Source: Pannonibacter sp051860505 (lineage in GTDB: Bacteria > Pseudomonadota > Alphaproteobacteria > Rhizobiales > Stappiaceae). From it: 64,000 nucleotides of DNA. The notes under the pieces are model-generated. The model made no database searches and had not been told where the DNA came from. It worked only from the letters and a program-made list of their open reading frames with translations. Shown here piece by piece: positions 48,932 through 58,057 of this stretch (position 1 is the stretch's first letter; every line of letters begins with the position of its first letter). The stretch lies in assembly GCF_051860505.1 (NCBI RefSeq), contig NZ_JBHYDX010000021.1, forward strand, positions 1-64,000. Direction: 5' to 3'. A program made the position numbers and the translations under genes.

Positions 48932-50738
48932 CTTGCCCTCCATTGCCGCCCGCCTTGCCGCCCTGCGCCAGGAGATGAACTCTAGCGGCCTTGATGCTCT
49001 TATCGTGCCCCGTTTCGATGCGCACCAGGGCGAATACATCGCCCCGCATGACGAGCGGCTGGCCTTCCTGACCGGGTTTACCGGATCGGCCGGCGTTGCC
49101 ATCGTGACGCAGGACCGGACGGCCTTGTTCGTCGATGGCCGTTACACCGTGCAGGCCGCGCGGCAATGCGGCGGCCATGGCATCGAGCGCCTGCACCTGC
49201 ACAGCCAGCCACCGGAGCAATGGCTGGCCGATGTCGCATTGCCCGGTTGGCGTGTCGGCTATGACGCCATGCTGCTGCCGCCCGCCTGGCTGGCGCGCTA
49301 TGAAACCGCGCTGACACCCGTTGCTGTCCGGATGGTCGTGACCGAGGGCAATCTCATTGACCGGATCTGGGTCCACCAGCCAGCCGCGCCGCAGGGCCGC
49401 ATTTCGAGCTTTCCGTTGCAGTTCGCCGGCCGCTCTCCGCTTGAAAAGCGCGACTGGCTGCTTGGGGAAATGGCCCGGATCGGGGCCAGCCATCACGTTG
49501 AGACCCAGCCGGACAACATCGCCTGGTTCCTCAACGTGCGCGGTGACGACGTCCGCTTCAATCCCATGCCGCAGTCCTTCCTGACGCTTGGCCGGGACGG
49601 CATGGCCAATTGGTTCGTCGACCGGACGAAGTTCGAGGAAGGTCTTGCCGGCAGTCTGCCGGACTGGCTCCATGTGCATCCGATGCCGGAGTTTCTGCCG
49701 CACCTGCGCGAGCGCCTTAGCGCCGCAGACCGGATAGCAATTGATCCGGACTTCTCGCCGGTCGCCGTCTCGCTGCTGATCAGGGAGGCCGGCGCGAGCG
49801 TGATCGCACGGCCCAGCGCCGTGACCCTGGAAAAGGCCGTCAAGAACCGGACCGAACTGGAGGGCCTGCGCGACTGTCACGTCGTCGACGGGGCAGCCTG
49901 GGTGGAGTTCGGCGCCTGGCTGGCCCTGATGGTGCCGGAGCGGGTAAAGGCCGGTCATCCGATCACGGAACTGGAGGCCGAAGACGCCATCCTCGCCTTC
50001 CGCCAGCAGCAACCTGGGTTTCTCTCCGAGAGCTTCCGCACGATTTCCGCCGCAGGTAGCAATGCCGCCATGTGCCACTATTCCGCCGATCCGGCCAGCC
50101 AGGGACGCATCGCGCTGGACGGGACGTACCTCCTTGATAGCGGCGGCCAGTATCTGACCGGAACCACCGACGCCACCCGCAGCTATGCCTTCGGCCCGGT
50201 CTCGCCCCAGTACCGCCGCGCCTATACGGCCGTGTTCCGGGCGTTTCATGCGCTTGCCACCGCCCGTTTTCCCAAGGGAACCCAAGGACATCATCTCGAC
50301 GCCCTCTGCCGCCGGCCGCTCTGGGATCTCGGCCTCGACTATGACCACGGCACCGGCCACGGCATCGGCCACCGCCTGTCCGTGCATGAACAGCCGCAGC
50401 GCATTGGCCGGCCCTACAATCCGGTCGACCTGCAGCCCGGCATGGTCCTGTCCATCGAGCCGGGGCACTACGTGGCAGGCGACTACGGCATCCGCATCGA
50501 GAACCTGTTCGAGATCCGCGAGGCCGAGGACGGCTTCCTCGAGTTCCAGACTTTGACCCTTGCTCCGATCCAGACCGACATGCTCGATCTCGCCAGCCTG
50601 ACCTGGACAGAGATCGACTGGCTCGACGCCTATCATGCCAGGGTCTGGTCAACCCTCGAAGCGCGGGTCAGCAAGGACGCACGCGCGTGGTTGTTGGCAG
50701 CCTGTTCCGGGGTTTCGGCCGAGGCACCGCCCCGATAG
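48918..50738 (+). CDS. Xaa-Pro aminopeptidase (M24B, aminopeptidase P)
   Basis: A 606-residue cytoplasmic peptidase that removes the N-terminal residue before proline. It has two creatinase-like N-terminal domains (DALIVPRFDAHQGEYIAPHD, GYDAMLLPPAWL) and a C-terminal pita-bread domain with all metal ligands: LLDSGGQYLTGTTDATR (two Asp), GHGIGHRLSVHE (His), SIEPGHY (Glu) and GIRIENLFEI (Glu). The 600-residue three-domain form is the XPNPEP-like type. The start lies inside the last codons of the ATPase gene, so imported proline-containing peptides are the likely substrates. Confidence 0.92.
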   Translation: MNAFDLPSIAARLAALRQEMNSSGLDALIVPRFDAHQGEYIAPHDERLAFLTGFTGSAGVAIVTQDRTALFVDGRYTVQAARQCGGHGIERLHLHSQPPEQWLADVALPGWRVGYDAMLLPPAWLARYETALTPVAVRMVVTEGNLIDRIWVHQPAAPQGRISSFPLQFAGRSPLEKRDWLLGEMARIGASHHVETQPDNIAWFLNVRGDDVRFNPMPQSFLTLGRDGMANWFVDRTKFEEGLAGSLPDWLHVHPMPEFLPHLRERLSAADRIAIDPDFSPVAVSLLIREAGASVIARPSAVTLEKAVKNRTELEGLRDCHVVDGAAWVEFGAWLALMVPERVKAGHPITELEAEDAILAFRQQQPGFLSESFRTISAAGSNAAMCHYSADPASQGRIALDGTYLLDSGGQYLTGTTDATRSYAFGPVSPQYRRAYTAVFRAFHALATARFPKGTQGHHLDALCRRPLWDLGLDYDHGTGHGIGHRLSVHEQPQRIGRPYNPVDLQPGMVLSIEPGHYVAGDYGIRIENLFEIREAEDGFLEFQTLTLAPIQTDMLDLASLTWTEIDWLDAYHARVWSTLEARVSKDARAWLLAACSGVSAEAPPR

Positions 50739-50830
50739 GGAGCGGTGCTGCTGCAGGCGCAGGTGCCAGAGGTTCATCCGGTTCCGTACAAACGTCACGG
50801 GGTTGAACTGACCCACACGTGTGCAGCCGT

Positions 50831-52279
50831 TTATGCGCGCCCGCCGTGATCCAGCACCCAATCCCCGGCTGTGCGTCGCCGTTCCAGCATCTGTTCGAAG
50901 TTGCCGCTTGAGGCTGTCTGCCGGTCAACCTCGATCGCGGACAGCGATCCGTCGAGCGTCAGAGGATGTCCGGACATCGCCCCTTTCGGCAGTCCCAGCA
51001 AGTCAAGGATGGTCGGTGCAATGTCCGGCAAGGCACATGGCTGATCATCGCGAACGCCGGCAGGGCCCCCGGGCAAGCGCAGATGCAGGACCGTTGCCAT
51101 CTCGTGGCGATTGAGGCCGCCATGCATGCCACCGCCCACTGCAACTCCGCCCGTCATCAAACCGCGACCCGGCAGACCGAGCCGATCCGGGCCTGTATCC
51201 GACGACATCACGTAGAACAGCGAAGGAGCCCGCGCGTGATCGAGGTTCACCAGGGAGAGCGGAAACGCGCCGGCAACAATGGGCAGCAGATCGTCGCGCG
51301 CAAACACCATGCCGATCTCCGGGCGCTGCATGAGCCATTTGGCCAGTTCCGGCGCGATGGTCGCCTCATCCCGCAGGCAACGCAGTTCGCCGCTGTTGCC
51401 AAGGGTGAGGGCGATGGCGGTGTCGGTCTCGGGACGGACCCGCGCGTCGAAGCCGTCTTCGCGCAACAAGGCCTCGATCTCGAACAGGCCGGTCGTGGTG
51501 ATCTGGCCATGGTCAGACACGGCCATCACCGCCGTAGACGTGCCGCGCGGGCCTTGGGTTGCCGCATCAAGGATGCGGGAGAAGGCAGCATCCGCTGAGG
51601 CCAGCACCGCGTTGGCTTCATCGGACCCGAGGCCATTGCTATGCCAAGTGCTGTCGGGTTCGCAAAGCCAGACCACCAGAACATCCGGGCCGTCGGCGGA
51701 AGTCAGGCTGGTCAGAGCAACTTCGGTAGCATAGGCAAGCTGGTCATGTTTGGGGGTGCCGCCTTTGGGCAGCGGACCATGCAGGTTCTGTGCATTGTCA
51801 ACGGCATCGGGTGTCTGCGTGTGGCCGGTGCCGTGGATCGAGAAGGTCCAGTGGCCTTTGTTGGCCGTGACTTCCGGGTTGCAGAGATAGGCAGATCCGG
51901 ATGATCCGGAGTGGACAACGGCCATCTTCCTGCCTGCCGCTGCCAACGCTTCGCCCAAGGTCTGCGGAGCGACGACCCGTCCCCAGGCCTCCCGCGCAAG
52001 GGTGAGATGTTCGAAGCCGGATGTGTCCAGGGCCCGGCCCTGGATCACCTGTGGCTGATGCATCGAATTGCCGACAATGCCATGCATGCGCGGCCAATGG
52101 CCGGAGCCGATCGAACTTGTCGCCACGCGCGTGACCGAAGGAAACACAGACCTTGCGCCCGTGAACACCACGCCCGATTGTCCGAACGCCTCCAGTACCG
52201 GCATTCTTCCCGCGATCATGTCGGGACGGAGCCCGTCGAAGACGACGACCACCACGCGGTCTGCGGTCCCGGTTGTCAT
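50831..52279 (-). CDS. Alkaline-phosphatase-superfamily phosphodiesterase
   Basis: A 482-residue hydrolase of the type I phosphodiesterase / nucleotide pyrophosphatase group. Metal and catalytic motifs are VVVFDGLRPDMI (Asp), SVFPSVTRVATSSI (the Thr nucleophile), CEPDSTWHSNG (Asp and His), AVSDHGQ (Asp-His) and GGGMHGGLNRHEMA (His). The Trp in DSTWHSNG replaces the more usual Gly. There is no signal peptide, so it acts in the cytoplasm. It is the last gene of an operon with an ABC importer and two TIM-barrel isomerases, each joined by a four-base overlap, so it probably splits an imported phosphoester or phosphonate. Substrate unknown. Confidence 0.82.
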   Translation of the reverse strand: MTTGTADRVVVVVFDGLRPDMIAGRMPVLEAFGQSGVVFTGARSVFPSVTRVATSSIGSGHWPRMHGIVGNSMHQPQVIQGRALDTSGFEHLTLAREAWGRVVAPQTLGEALAAAGRKMAVVHSGSSGSAYLCNPEVTANKGHWTFSIHGTGHTQTPDAVDNAQNLHGPLPKGGTPKHDQLAYATEVALTSLTSADGPDVLVVWLCEPDSTWHSNGLGSDEANAVLASADAAFSRILDAATQGPRGTSTAVMAVSDHGQITTTGLFEIEALLREDGFDARVRPETDTAIALTLGNSGELRCLRDEATIAPELAKWLMQRPEIGMVFARDDLLPIVAGAFPLSLVNLDHARAPSLFYVMSSDTGPDRLGLPGRGLMTGGVAVGGGMHGGLNRHEMATVLHLRLPGGPAGVRDDQPCALPDIAPTILDLLGLPKGAMSGHPLTLDGSLSAIEVDRQTASSGNFEQMLERRRTAGDWVLDHGGRA

Positions 52280-53232
52280 GCGCCTGCCTCTGTCTTGATC
52301 GCGGTATTTCCTGCCATCTGACGCGCATTGACGGCGGCAGCGAACCCTTGCGCTGCAGCAAGGGTTGAAGCTTCGCTATGGGCTTTGAAGTTTGACTTGA
52401 TCTCGATGACGATGCGCGTGTCGGGCAGGACGGTCAGTTGGGCTTCCAGCGCTGCAAAATCCACGAGGCCGAAACCTGGGGGCGCATGCATGTCGCCCAG
52501 ACCGAAGAAATGCGTCTCGCCCATATGACGGCTTGCGATTGTGGCGGGCCAGCCGGTGCTGTCGGAATAGTGGATGTGGCCGATATGCGGTGCCAGCCGA
52601 AGGCAGGCGGCAATCATGTCGAAGCCCCAGAGCGTTGCCCCTTGCTGCGCATGACTGATGTCGAGGCAGGCCACCACAGCAGGATGGTTCAGCGCTTCCA
52701 GTTGCTCGGCCAGTTGCGCAGGGTCAAGCGAGTAGGATGTTTCCAACCCGTCAATTACCCGGGCGTTGGGAGAGATGTTCTCATAGGCGATGCGCACGCC
52801 GAGCACCTGCGCCCGGTCGGCGACTTCTGCCAGAAGCTCGCGCTCGAAGGCCAGAAGCTCCGCGCGCCGGTTTACCCAGTCGAGCGGGGTGCAGCGGCCT
52901 GGATGCAGGACGACCACCCGTGCGCCGATCTCCGCAGCAAGCTCCATTGAAACCAGCGCCGCGCGGCGCTGCAGGTCACGGTGTGCTTCATCCATCAGGT
53001 TGATGGCGATCGGGGCATGCATTGAATAGGCCAGATCGTGCGCGGCCATGGCCGCGCGCACGGCGGCAACTTGCGACGGGATCAGGCGGCAGGCGACGAC
53101 TGCATCCAGACCCGTAGCCGTGATTTCGGCGCCAGTTGCGCCTATTTGGGCCAGATGCGCAAGTTTGGTTGCAAGCGCGGCAACGGAACCCGCTGCGTCG
53201 CCCGTGTTGAAGCCAGTGGCGATGATCGTCAT
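52276..53232 (-). CDS. TIM-barrel sugar-phosphate isomerase/epimerase, paralogue 2
   Basis: A 318-residue xylose-isomerase-like barrel (AP-endonuclease-2 family). Likely metal ligands are Glu in IAYENIS, Asp and His in CLDISHAQ, His in GHIHYSDS and Glu in RIVIEIK; HAPIAINLMDEA and VLHPGRCTPLDW are substrate-side loops. It shares the unusual GDMHAPPGFG loop with the neighbouring paralogue (GDMHAPMFMG). It overlaps both neighbours by four bases. Family members isomerise or epimerise sugars, inositols or hydroxy-acids. Confidence 0.82.
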   Translation of the reverse strand: MTIIATGFNTGDAAGSVAALATKLAHLAQIGATGAEITATGLDAVVACRLIPSQVAAVRAAMAAHDLAYSMHAPIAINLMDEAHRDLQRRAALVSMELAAEIGARVVVLHPGRCTPLDWVNRRAELLAFERELLAEVADRAQVLGVRIAYENISPNARVIDGLETSYSLDPAQLAEQLEALNHPAVVACLDISHAQQGATLWGFDMIAACLRLAPHIGHIHYSDSTGWPATIASRHMGETHFFGLGDMHAPPGFGLVDFAALEAQLTVLPDTRIVIEIKSNFKAHSEASTLAAAQGFAAAVNARQMAGNTAIKTEAGA

Positions 53233-54176
53233 TTGAAAGCGTCCCTGTAGGGGTTCACGAGTTCGGCCCCGGAATTGACATGGGCAGCGATTGCGTAGGC
53301 GGTTGAAACCACTGTTGCCGCTTCGGTCCGGAAGCGCCCGTTCAGTTCAATTCCGCCAAAGGTCCGCGGCCGGAACCGCATTTTCGGCAGCAATTCCGCC
53401 CAAGGGATCGACCCCATGAACATCGGGGCGTGCATGTCTCCAAGGCGAAGGGTTACATCGTCACCCGGATCGCCGGCGTTGCCGCGACGACCGAAGTTGT
53501 CGTGCAGATGCAGATGCCAGACGAAGGGGGACAGGGTTTCAAGGGCGGCGAGGTAGTCGAAGCCCATTGCATGGGACGACAGCCAGCCATGCCCGAAATC
53601 CAGACAGGCCCCGACATGGTCATGCGCGACGGCGTCGAGCTGGGTCGCAAGCATCACCGGATCGGCGCTATAGGCAACCCAGGGCGTTTCCGGTCCGCCG
53701 ATGAGGTTCTCCATCGCCAGTCTGACCCCGGCCTTGCCGGCCAGGTCGCCGAGACGCCGCAGGCGATCCCGCTCAAGCTTGCGTCGGACCTCCCCCTCGG
53801 CGACATGCAGGTCGCGCGGCAATACGCCCGGGTGCAACACCATCGAGCCAGCCCCGAGCCTTTCACAGGCGGCGATCGAGGCCGCTGCGGCCGCCTCGTG
53901 CAGATCCGCGTCAACCGGATGCATCAGGTTGATTGCGTGATTGGCGTGCAGCACGGGGACAAGACCGGCCTCTGCCACGATGGCTGCGACGGTCTCGGTG
54001 CGCGCAACATTGAGCCGTCCGCCAACAACGAAGTCCAACCTGCGCGCAGTCAACTCCACGTGGCTGCAGCCGATCTCCCGGTACCAGTTCAAGATGCCGG
54101 GAAGCTGGTCGATGTTGCCCGGAACCATGTCCGTCAGGTTCAACCCCACGCCGTCGATGATGGGTTCAGCAGTCAT
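53229..54176 (-). CDS. TIM-barrel sugar-phosphate isomerase/epimerase, paralogue 1
   Basis: A 315-residue xylose-isomerase-like barrel, related to the next gene. The metal-site residues appear in LAMENLIGG (Glu), CLDFGHGW (Asp, His), HLHLHDNFG (His) and GGIELNGR (Glu); HANHAINLMHPVDADLHEA is the N-terminal substrate loop. Two divergent copies side by side suggest consecutive steps or a heteromeric enzyme. It starts three bases after the permease stop and overlaps paralogue 2. No dehydrogenase or kinase is in the operon. Confidence 0.82.
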   Translation of the reverse strand: MTAEPIIDGVGLNLTDMVPGNIDQLPGILNWYREIGCSHVELTARRLDFVVGGRLNVARTETVAAIVAEAGLVPVLHANHAINLMHPVDADLHEAAAAASIAACERLGAGSMVLHPGVLPRDLHVAEGEVRRKLERDRLRRLGDLAGKAGVRLAMENLIGGPETPWVAYSADPVMLATQLDAVAHDHVGACLDFGHGWLSSHAMGFDYLAALETLSPFVWHLHLHDNFGRRGNAGDPGDDVTLRLGDMHAPMFMGSIPWAELLPKMRFRPRTFGGIELNGRFRTEAATVVSTAYAIAAHVNSGAELVNPYRDAFK

Positions 54177-54179
54177 GTC

Positions 54180-55055
54180 CTATCCTTGGGAAGAGGGATC
54201 GAGACGGGCGCGCAGGTGGTCGCCCAGAATGGAGATCGACAGGGTGGTGAAGAAGATCACCAGCCCCGGTATGACGGCCAGCCACCAGGCGTTGATGAGG
54301 TAGTCGCGCCCGTCGCCCAGCAATTGCCCGAGAGAGGTCAGTGGCGGGCGGATGCCGAGGCCGATGAAGGAAAGCGAGGTCTCGAACAGGATGGTCTCGG
54401 GGAAGTTGATCGTGATCTGGACGATCAACGGTCCCATGATGTTCGGCAGGACATGACGCGCGTAGATGCGGGCTGGGCTGCCCCCAAGGGCATGCACGGC
54501 CAGGGCATAGCCCTCCTGGCGCGCCGAAAGGACAAGACCGCGCGTGATGCGGGCATAGCGCTCCCAGCCGTAGATCCCCATCAGGAACAGGAACACGAGC
54601 ATCGAGTTGCCGAGAAATGCCAGCACGGCCAGTGCGATAATGAAGTAAGGCATGGCCGCGCCGAAATCGACGAGGGCGCTGATCGCTTCATCAACCCAGC
54701 CGCCGTAATGCGCCGCCATAAAGCCGAGCCCGGTTCCGAGCACTGCCCCGAAGATGGTCCCCAGAAGGGCCAGTGCGATCGAGGTCTGCGTGGCAACCAG
54801 AAGGCGGGACAGCAGATCCCGGCCCAACCGGTCGGTGCCCAGCAGGTGGTCGGCAGAATATCCCTCAAGCGGGAAAGGCGGCTTCATCCGGTCCAGCAGG
54901 CTGATATGCTCGAAGGCATAGGGCTGGATCGCCTGGGCGAAGAGTGTGACGAACAGGATCAACACCAGGAAGCCGGTCGCCAGAGCGACCCCCAACTGCA
55001 GCCGAGGCGGTTTGCGGGTGCTTCGAACAGGAGCCTTCTCAGAAACAACGGTCAC
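54180..55055 (-). CDS. Dipeptide-type ABC permease DppC-like, second system
   Basis: A 291-residue DppC-type permease with HLLGTDRLGRDLLSRLLVAT, the coupling loop AVHALGGSPARIYARHVLPN and SLSFIGLGIRPPLTSLGQLL, the diagnostic end. Its start overlaps the DppB-like stop by four bases, and isomerase 1 follows three bases after it. The transporter is complete: binding protein, two ATPases and two permeases all lie on this strand. Confidence 0.91.
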   Translation of the reverse strand: MTVVSEKAPVRSTRKPPRLQLGVALATGFLVLILFVTLFAQAIQPYAFEHISLLDRMKPPFPLEGYSADHLLGTDRLGRDLLSRLLVATQTSIALALLGTIFGAVLGTGLGFMAAHYGGWVDEAISALVDFGAAMPYFIIALAVLAFLGNSMLVFLFLMGIYGWERYARITRGLVLSARQEGYALAVHALGGSPARIYARHVLPNIMGPLIVQITINFPETILFETSLSFIGLGIRPPLTSLGQLLGDGRDYLINAWWLAVIPGLVIFFTTLSISILGDHLRARLDPSSQG

Positions 55056-56002
55056 GCTCTTGCCTCCTGGCTGGATACACCCGCCCGTCTCAGATCGCGG
55101 ACCCTTGGGTCGAGCCAGCCATAGAGAAGGTCAACCACCAGATTGGTGGTGATCATTGTGACCGCGAGCAGGATCAAAATCGTCTGCACCACTGCCAGGT
55201 CGCGATTGGCAACAGCTATGGTGATCAGCCGGCCGAGCCCCGGCCAGGCAAAGACGGTCTCCGTCACCACTGCCCCTCCGATCAGTTCGCCGATCTTCAG
55301 GCCGACGATGGTGACGATCGGGGCGACCGCATTGGGAAAGGCGTGGGAAACCACCTGCCGCAGTCGCCCGGCTCCTTTGGAACGGGCGGTGCGCATGTAG
55401 GGGCGGTTGGACACATCGATCATGGCCGAGCGGGTGAACCGCGCGATCTGCGCGGCAAATGCAGTGCCGAGCGTGAAGGCTGGCATCACCAACTGTGCCC
55501 AGGTGCCGGACCCGGAAGAGGGGAGCCAGCGCAGATGCAAGGAAAATGCGAGGATGAGGATGATCCCCAAGAAGAAGTTGGGCATCGAGAAGCCGAAGAC
55601 GGCAAAACTCATCACGCCACGGTCGATCGCGGTGCCCTTGTACCGTGCTGCGACCACGCCAAGCGGTATGCCGATGAACAGCGCCATCCCCAGACCACAT
55701 ACCCCAAGGAGCAGCGTCTTCGGCGCCCGTTCCATTACCATGTCCCATGCAGGCATGCCTGAGCGCAGGGACATGCCGAAGTCGCCCGTCAACAGTGACT
55801 GCCAATAGGCCAGGTATTGTTGCCAGAGGGATTTGTCCAAACCCCACTTGGCCCGGTAAAAGTCGCGCACCGCCTGGGTGACATCGTCTGGCAGCAGGAT
55901 GTCCGTCGGGTCCCCCGAGATGCGCAGCACCACGAAGACGAAGGTGATGACCAGCCAAAGGGTGAGGGCGGCTCGCAGCAGTTTCACGGCAACGAAGCGC
56001 AT
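55052..56002 (-). CDS. Dipeptide-type ABC permease DppB-like, second system
   Basis: A 316-residue DppB-type permease (VKLLRAALTLWLVITFVFVV; RISGDPTDILLPDD; coupling loop RTARSKGAGRLRQVVSHAFP; TETVFAWPGLGRLITIAV). Order and overlaps place it between the DppF-like ATPase and the DppC-like permease. It shares about the usual family-level similarity with the first system's DppB and is not an obvious recent duplicate. Confidence 0.91.
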   Translation of the reverse strand: MRFVAVKLLRAALTLWLVITFVFVVLRISGDPTDILLPDDVTQAVRDFYRAKWGLDKSLWQQYLAYWQSLLTGDFGMSLRSGMPAWDMVMERAPKTLLLGVCGLGMALFIGIPLGVVAARYKGTAIDRGVMSFAVFGFSMPNFFLGIILILAFSLHLRWLPSSGSGTWAQLVMPAFTLGTAFAAQIARFTRSAMIDVSNRPYMRTARSKGAGRLRQVVSHAFPNAVAPIVTIVGLKIGELIGGAVVTETVFAWPGLGRLITIAVANRDLAVVQTILILLAVTMITTNLVVDLLYGWLDPRVRDLRRAGVSSQEARA

Positions 56003-57015
56003 CAGGCAAACTCCCGTTTTACTGCAATGTGCCGGGGGACAAGCGCGACTGGGGTGACGTCTTCGGACCTGTGGCAGGCCACCTCATGCGTGCCGAGCCT
56101 GCGCAGGACCGGTGTCTCTGTTGCACACTGTGCGAGTGCGTGAGGGCAGCGCGGATGGAACCGGCATCCGCTTGGCGGGGTGAGCGGGCTGGGCGGATCA
56201 CCGATCAAGGCAACGCGCTTGGGCACGGCCTCCGGATCAGCCGCAGGAATGGCTGCCAGAAGCGCTGCACTGTAGGGGTGGCGTGGATTTGCGAAGAAGT
56301 CGGCCTTGGGGGCATGCTCAATCACCTGCCCCAGATACATGACATAAACCCGGTCAGCGATATGGCGCACAACACCGAGGTCATGGCTGACAAAGACGTA
56401 TGCAAGTCCCAGTTCTTCTTGCAGGTCTTTCAGCAGGTTTACGATCTGCGCCTGAATGGAAACGTCCAGCGCGGACACCGGTTCGTCCAGCACCAGCAGA
56501 TCGGGTCCGAGGGCCAGGGCTCGCGCCAGGATCACGCGTTGCACCTGTCCGCCTGACAGTTCATGCGGATAGTGATCCCAAAGATGCGCGCCTAGGCGGA
56601 CCATCTCCAGCACTGCCTGCGTTCGTGCGGCCGGGTCGGGGTGGCAGTGTATCTCCAGAGGTTCCCGAACCTGGGTCCGGATTGTGAGGCGGGGGTCGAG
56701 TGAGGCGCCGGTATCCTGGAAGACGCATTGCATTCGTGCCCTGAGGGCGCGCCACTTTGCGGTGCTCAGACCTTCAAGGTCGATGCCGTCAAATGTCACG
56801 GTGCCGGTTTCGGTGCGGGACAGAGCCAGCAGCAACCGGGCCAGAGTGGACTTGCCACATCCGCTCTCACCGACGATCCCAACCGTCTCTCCCCGATTCA
56901 CGTGTAGCGAGACACCATCGACAGCGCGGAATCTGGATACCCTGCGAAACAGGCCGGCTCGACCGGCGACGTAGCTGCGCGACACATCTCTGGCGGACAG
57001 GAGAGGCGCTGTCAT
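56002..57015 (-). CDS. Dipeptide-type ABC ATPase DppF-like, second system
   Basis: A 337-residue ATPase with Walker A GESGCGKSTLARL, signature LSGGQVQRVILARAL, Walker B LLVLDEPVSALD, switch VSHDLGVVRHIA and the C-terminal CRFHPRCPHALAQC cysteine cluster. The ATG at 57015 overlaps the preceding ATPase stop; a long open frame upstream is only the overlap region. It is one half of the ATPase pair. Confidence 0.92.
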   Translation of the reverse strand: MTAPLLSARDVSRSYVAGRAGLFRRVSRFRAVDGVSLHVNRGETVGIVGESGCGKSTLARLLLALSRTETGTVTFDGIDLEGLSTAKWRALRARMQCVFQDTGASLDPRLTIRTQVREPLEIHCHPDPAARTQAVLEMVRLGAHLWDHYPHELSGGQVQRVILARALALGPDLLVLDEPVSALDVSIQAQIVNLLKDLQEELGLAYVFVSHDLGVVRHIADRVYVMYLGQVIEHAPKADFFANPRHPYSAALLAAIPAADPEAVPKRVALIGDPPSPLTPPSGCRFHPRCPHALAQCATETPVLRRLGTHEVACHRSEDVTPVALVPRHIAVKREFA

Positions 57016-57992
57016 GCCGCAATCCTCGCTGCGCCCGGCTTGTGGCAGGCAAGGAAGCGGCCTGACCCATCCCCCGCTGTCGGCGGATCCTGGCGTTGAC
57101 AGGTTGCATCCGCATGCGGGCAACGCGGCGCGAAGGCGCAACCGGATGGAATTGCGTTGAGCGGCGGTACGACGCCGTCAATCGTGACCAGGCGCGCGGC
57201 GTCGCGATCAATCCGGGGACGCGCGCCCAGAAGTCCCTGGGTGTAGGGATGGCGCGGATCCGCGAACAGGCGCCGCACGGGCGCGCGCTCCACCACACGC
57301 CCGGCATACATCACTGCGACATCGTCGGCGGCACGGGCCACGACGCCCAGATCATGGGTCACCAGCAGAACCGCCATGCCCATCTCGGCCTGCAGGTCTG
57401 CGATCAGATCCAGGATCTGCGCCTGGATGGTCACGTCCAGTGCGGTCGTCGCTTCGTCGGCGATCAGGAGGCGCGGGCGTCCTGCGATTGCCAGCGCGAT
57501 CATCGCCCGCTGGTTCATGCCGCCGGAAAAGCGGTGGGGATAATCGCGCGCCCGGGCCTCCGGGCTGGGAATGCCGACGCGGCCCAGCAGGCGCACGGCC
57601 TCGGTCCACGCTTCGGCCTGTGTGGCGCCCCGGCGCAGACGCAATGCCTCGGCGATTTGCCAGCCGATCGTGCGGACTGGGTTCAGACTGCCAGTCGCAT
57701 CCTGAAACACGCTTGCGATATTGCGGCGTCGCAAGTCAAAGGCAGCTGCGTTCGACAGGCTGAAGACATCGGTTCCCTCGAACCGAAAGCTGCCGGAGCT
57801 GATCCTTGTGCGGTGTGGCAGGAGCCCGGCCAAAGCCAGACAGGTCATCGATTTGCCGCAGCCGCTTTCGCCGACCAACGCCAAGGTCCGGCCGGTGTCG
57901 AGACTGAGCGAAACTTCGCGCACCGGATGAACCTCGGTGCCATCCCGGCCCTGGATGCTGACGCGCAACTGGTCGAGTTCTATCATCGACAT
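57012..57992 (-). CDS. Dipeptide-type ABC ATPase DppD-like, second system
   Basis: A 326-residue ATPase with Walker A GESGCGKSMTCLA, signature FSGGMNQRAMIALAI, Walker B LLIADEATTALD (Ala replaces the usual Pro), switch LVTHDLGVVARA and C-terminal CAFAPRCPHADATC cysteines. GGGAGG seven bases before supports the first ATG (57992) over one two codons later. It is first after the binding-protein gene and its downstream hairpin. Confidence 0.92.
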   Translation of the reverse strand: MSMIELDQLRVSIQGRDGTEVHPVREVSLSLDTGRTLALVGESGCGKSMTCLALAGLLPHRTRISSGSFRFEGTDVFSLSNAAAFDLRRRNIASVFQDATGSLNPVRTIGWQIAEALRLRRGATQAEAWTEAVRLLGRVGIPSPEARARDYPHRFSGGMNQRAMIALAIAGRPRLLIADEATTALDVTIQAQILDLIADLQAEMGMAVLLVTHDLGVVARAADDVAVMYAGRVVERAPVRRLFADPRHPYTQGLLGARPRIDRDAARLVTIDGVVPPLNAIPSGCAFAPRCPHADATCQRQDPPTAGDGSGRFLACHKPGAARIAA

Positions 57993-58016
57993 TCTCGGCC
58001 TCCCTACAATGCAGGA

Positions 58017-58043
58017 CGGGCGGCCCGCAAACGGCGCCGCCCG
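58017..58043 (-). other. Intercistronic hairpin after the binding-protein gene (second system)
   Basis: CGGGCGGC and GCCGCCCG form a perfect 8-bp stem in the 65-base gap between the binding-protein and ATPase genes on the minus strand. No T-run on that strand. Confidence 0.6.
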
Positions 58044-58057
58044 CTTGTTTGTTTGGC

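Noticed and set aside
53430..55124. A 564-codon open frame on the plus strand
   Set aside because: It lies antisense to the isomerase and permease genes, is rich in Arg/Gly/Gln/His and has no recognisable domain.
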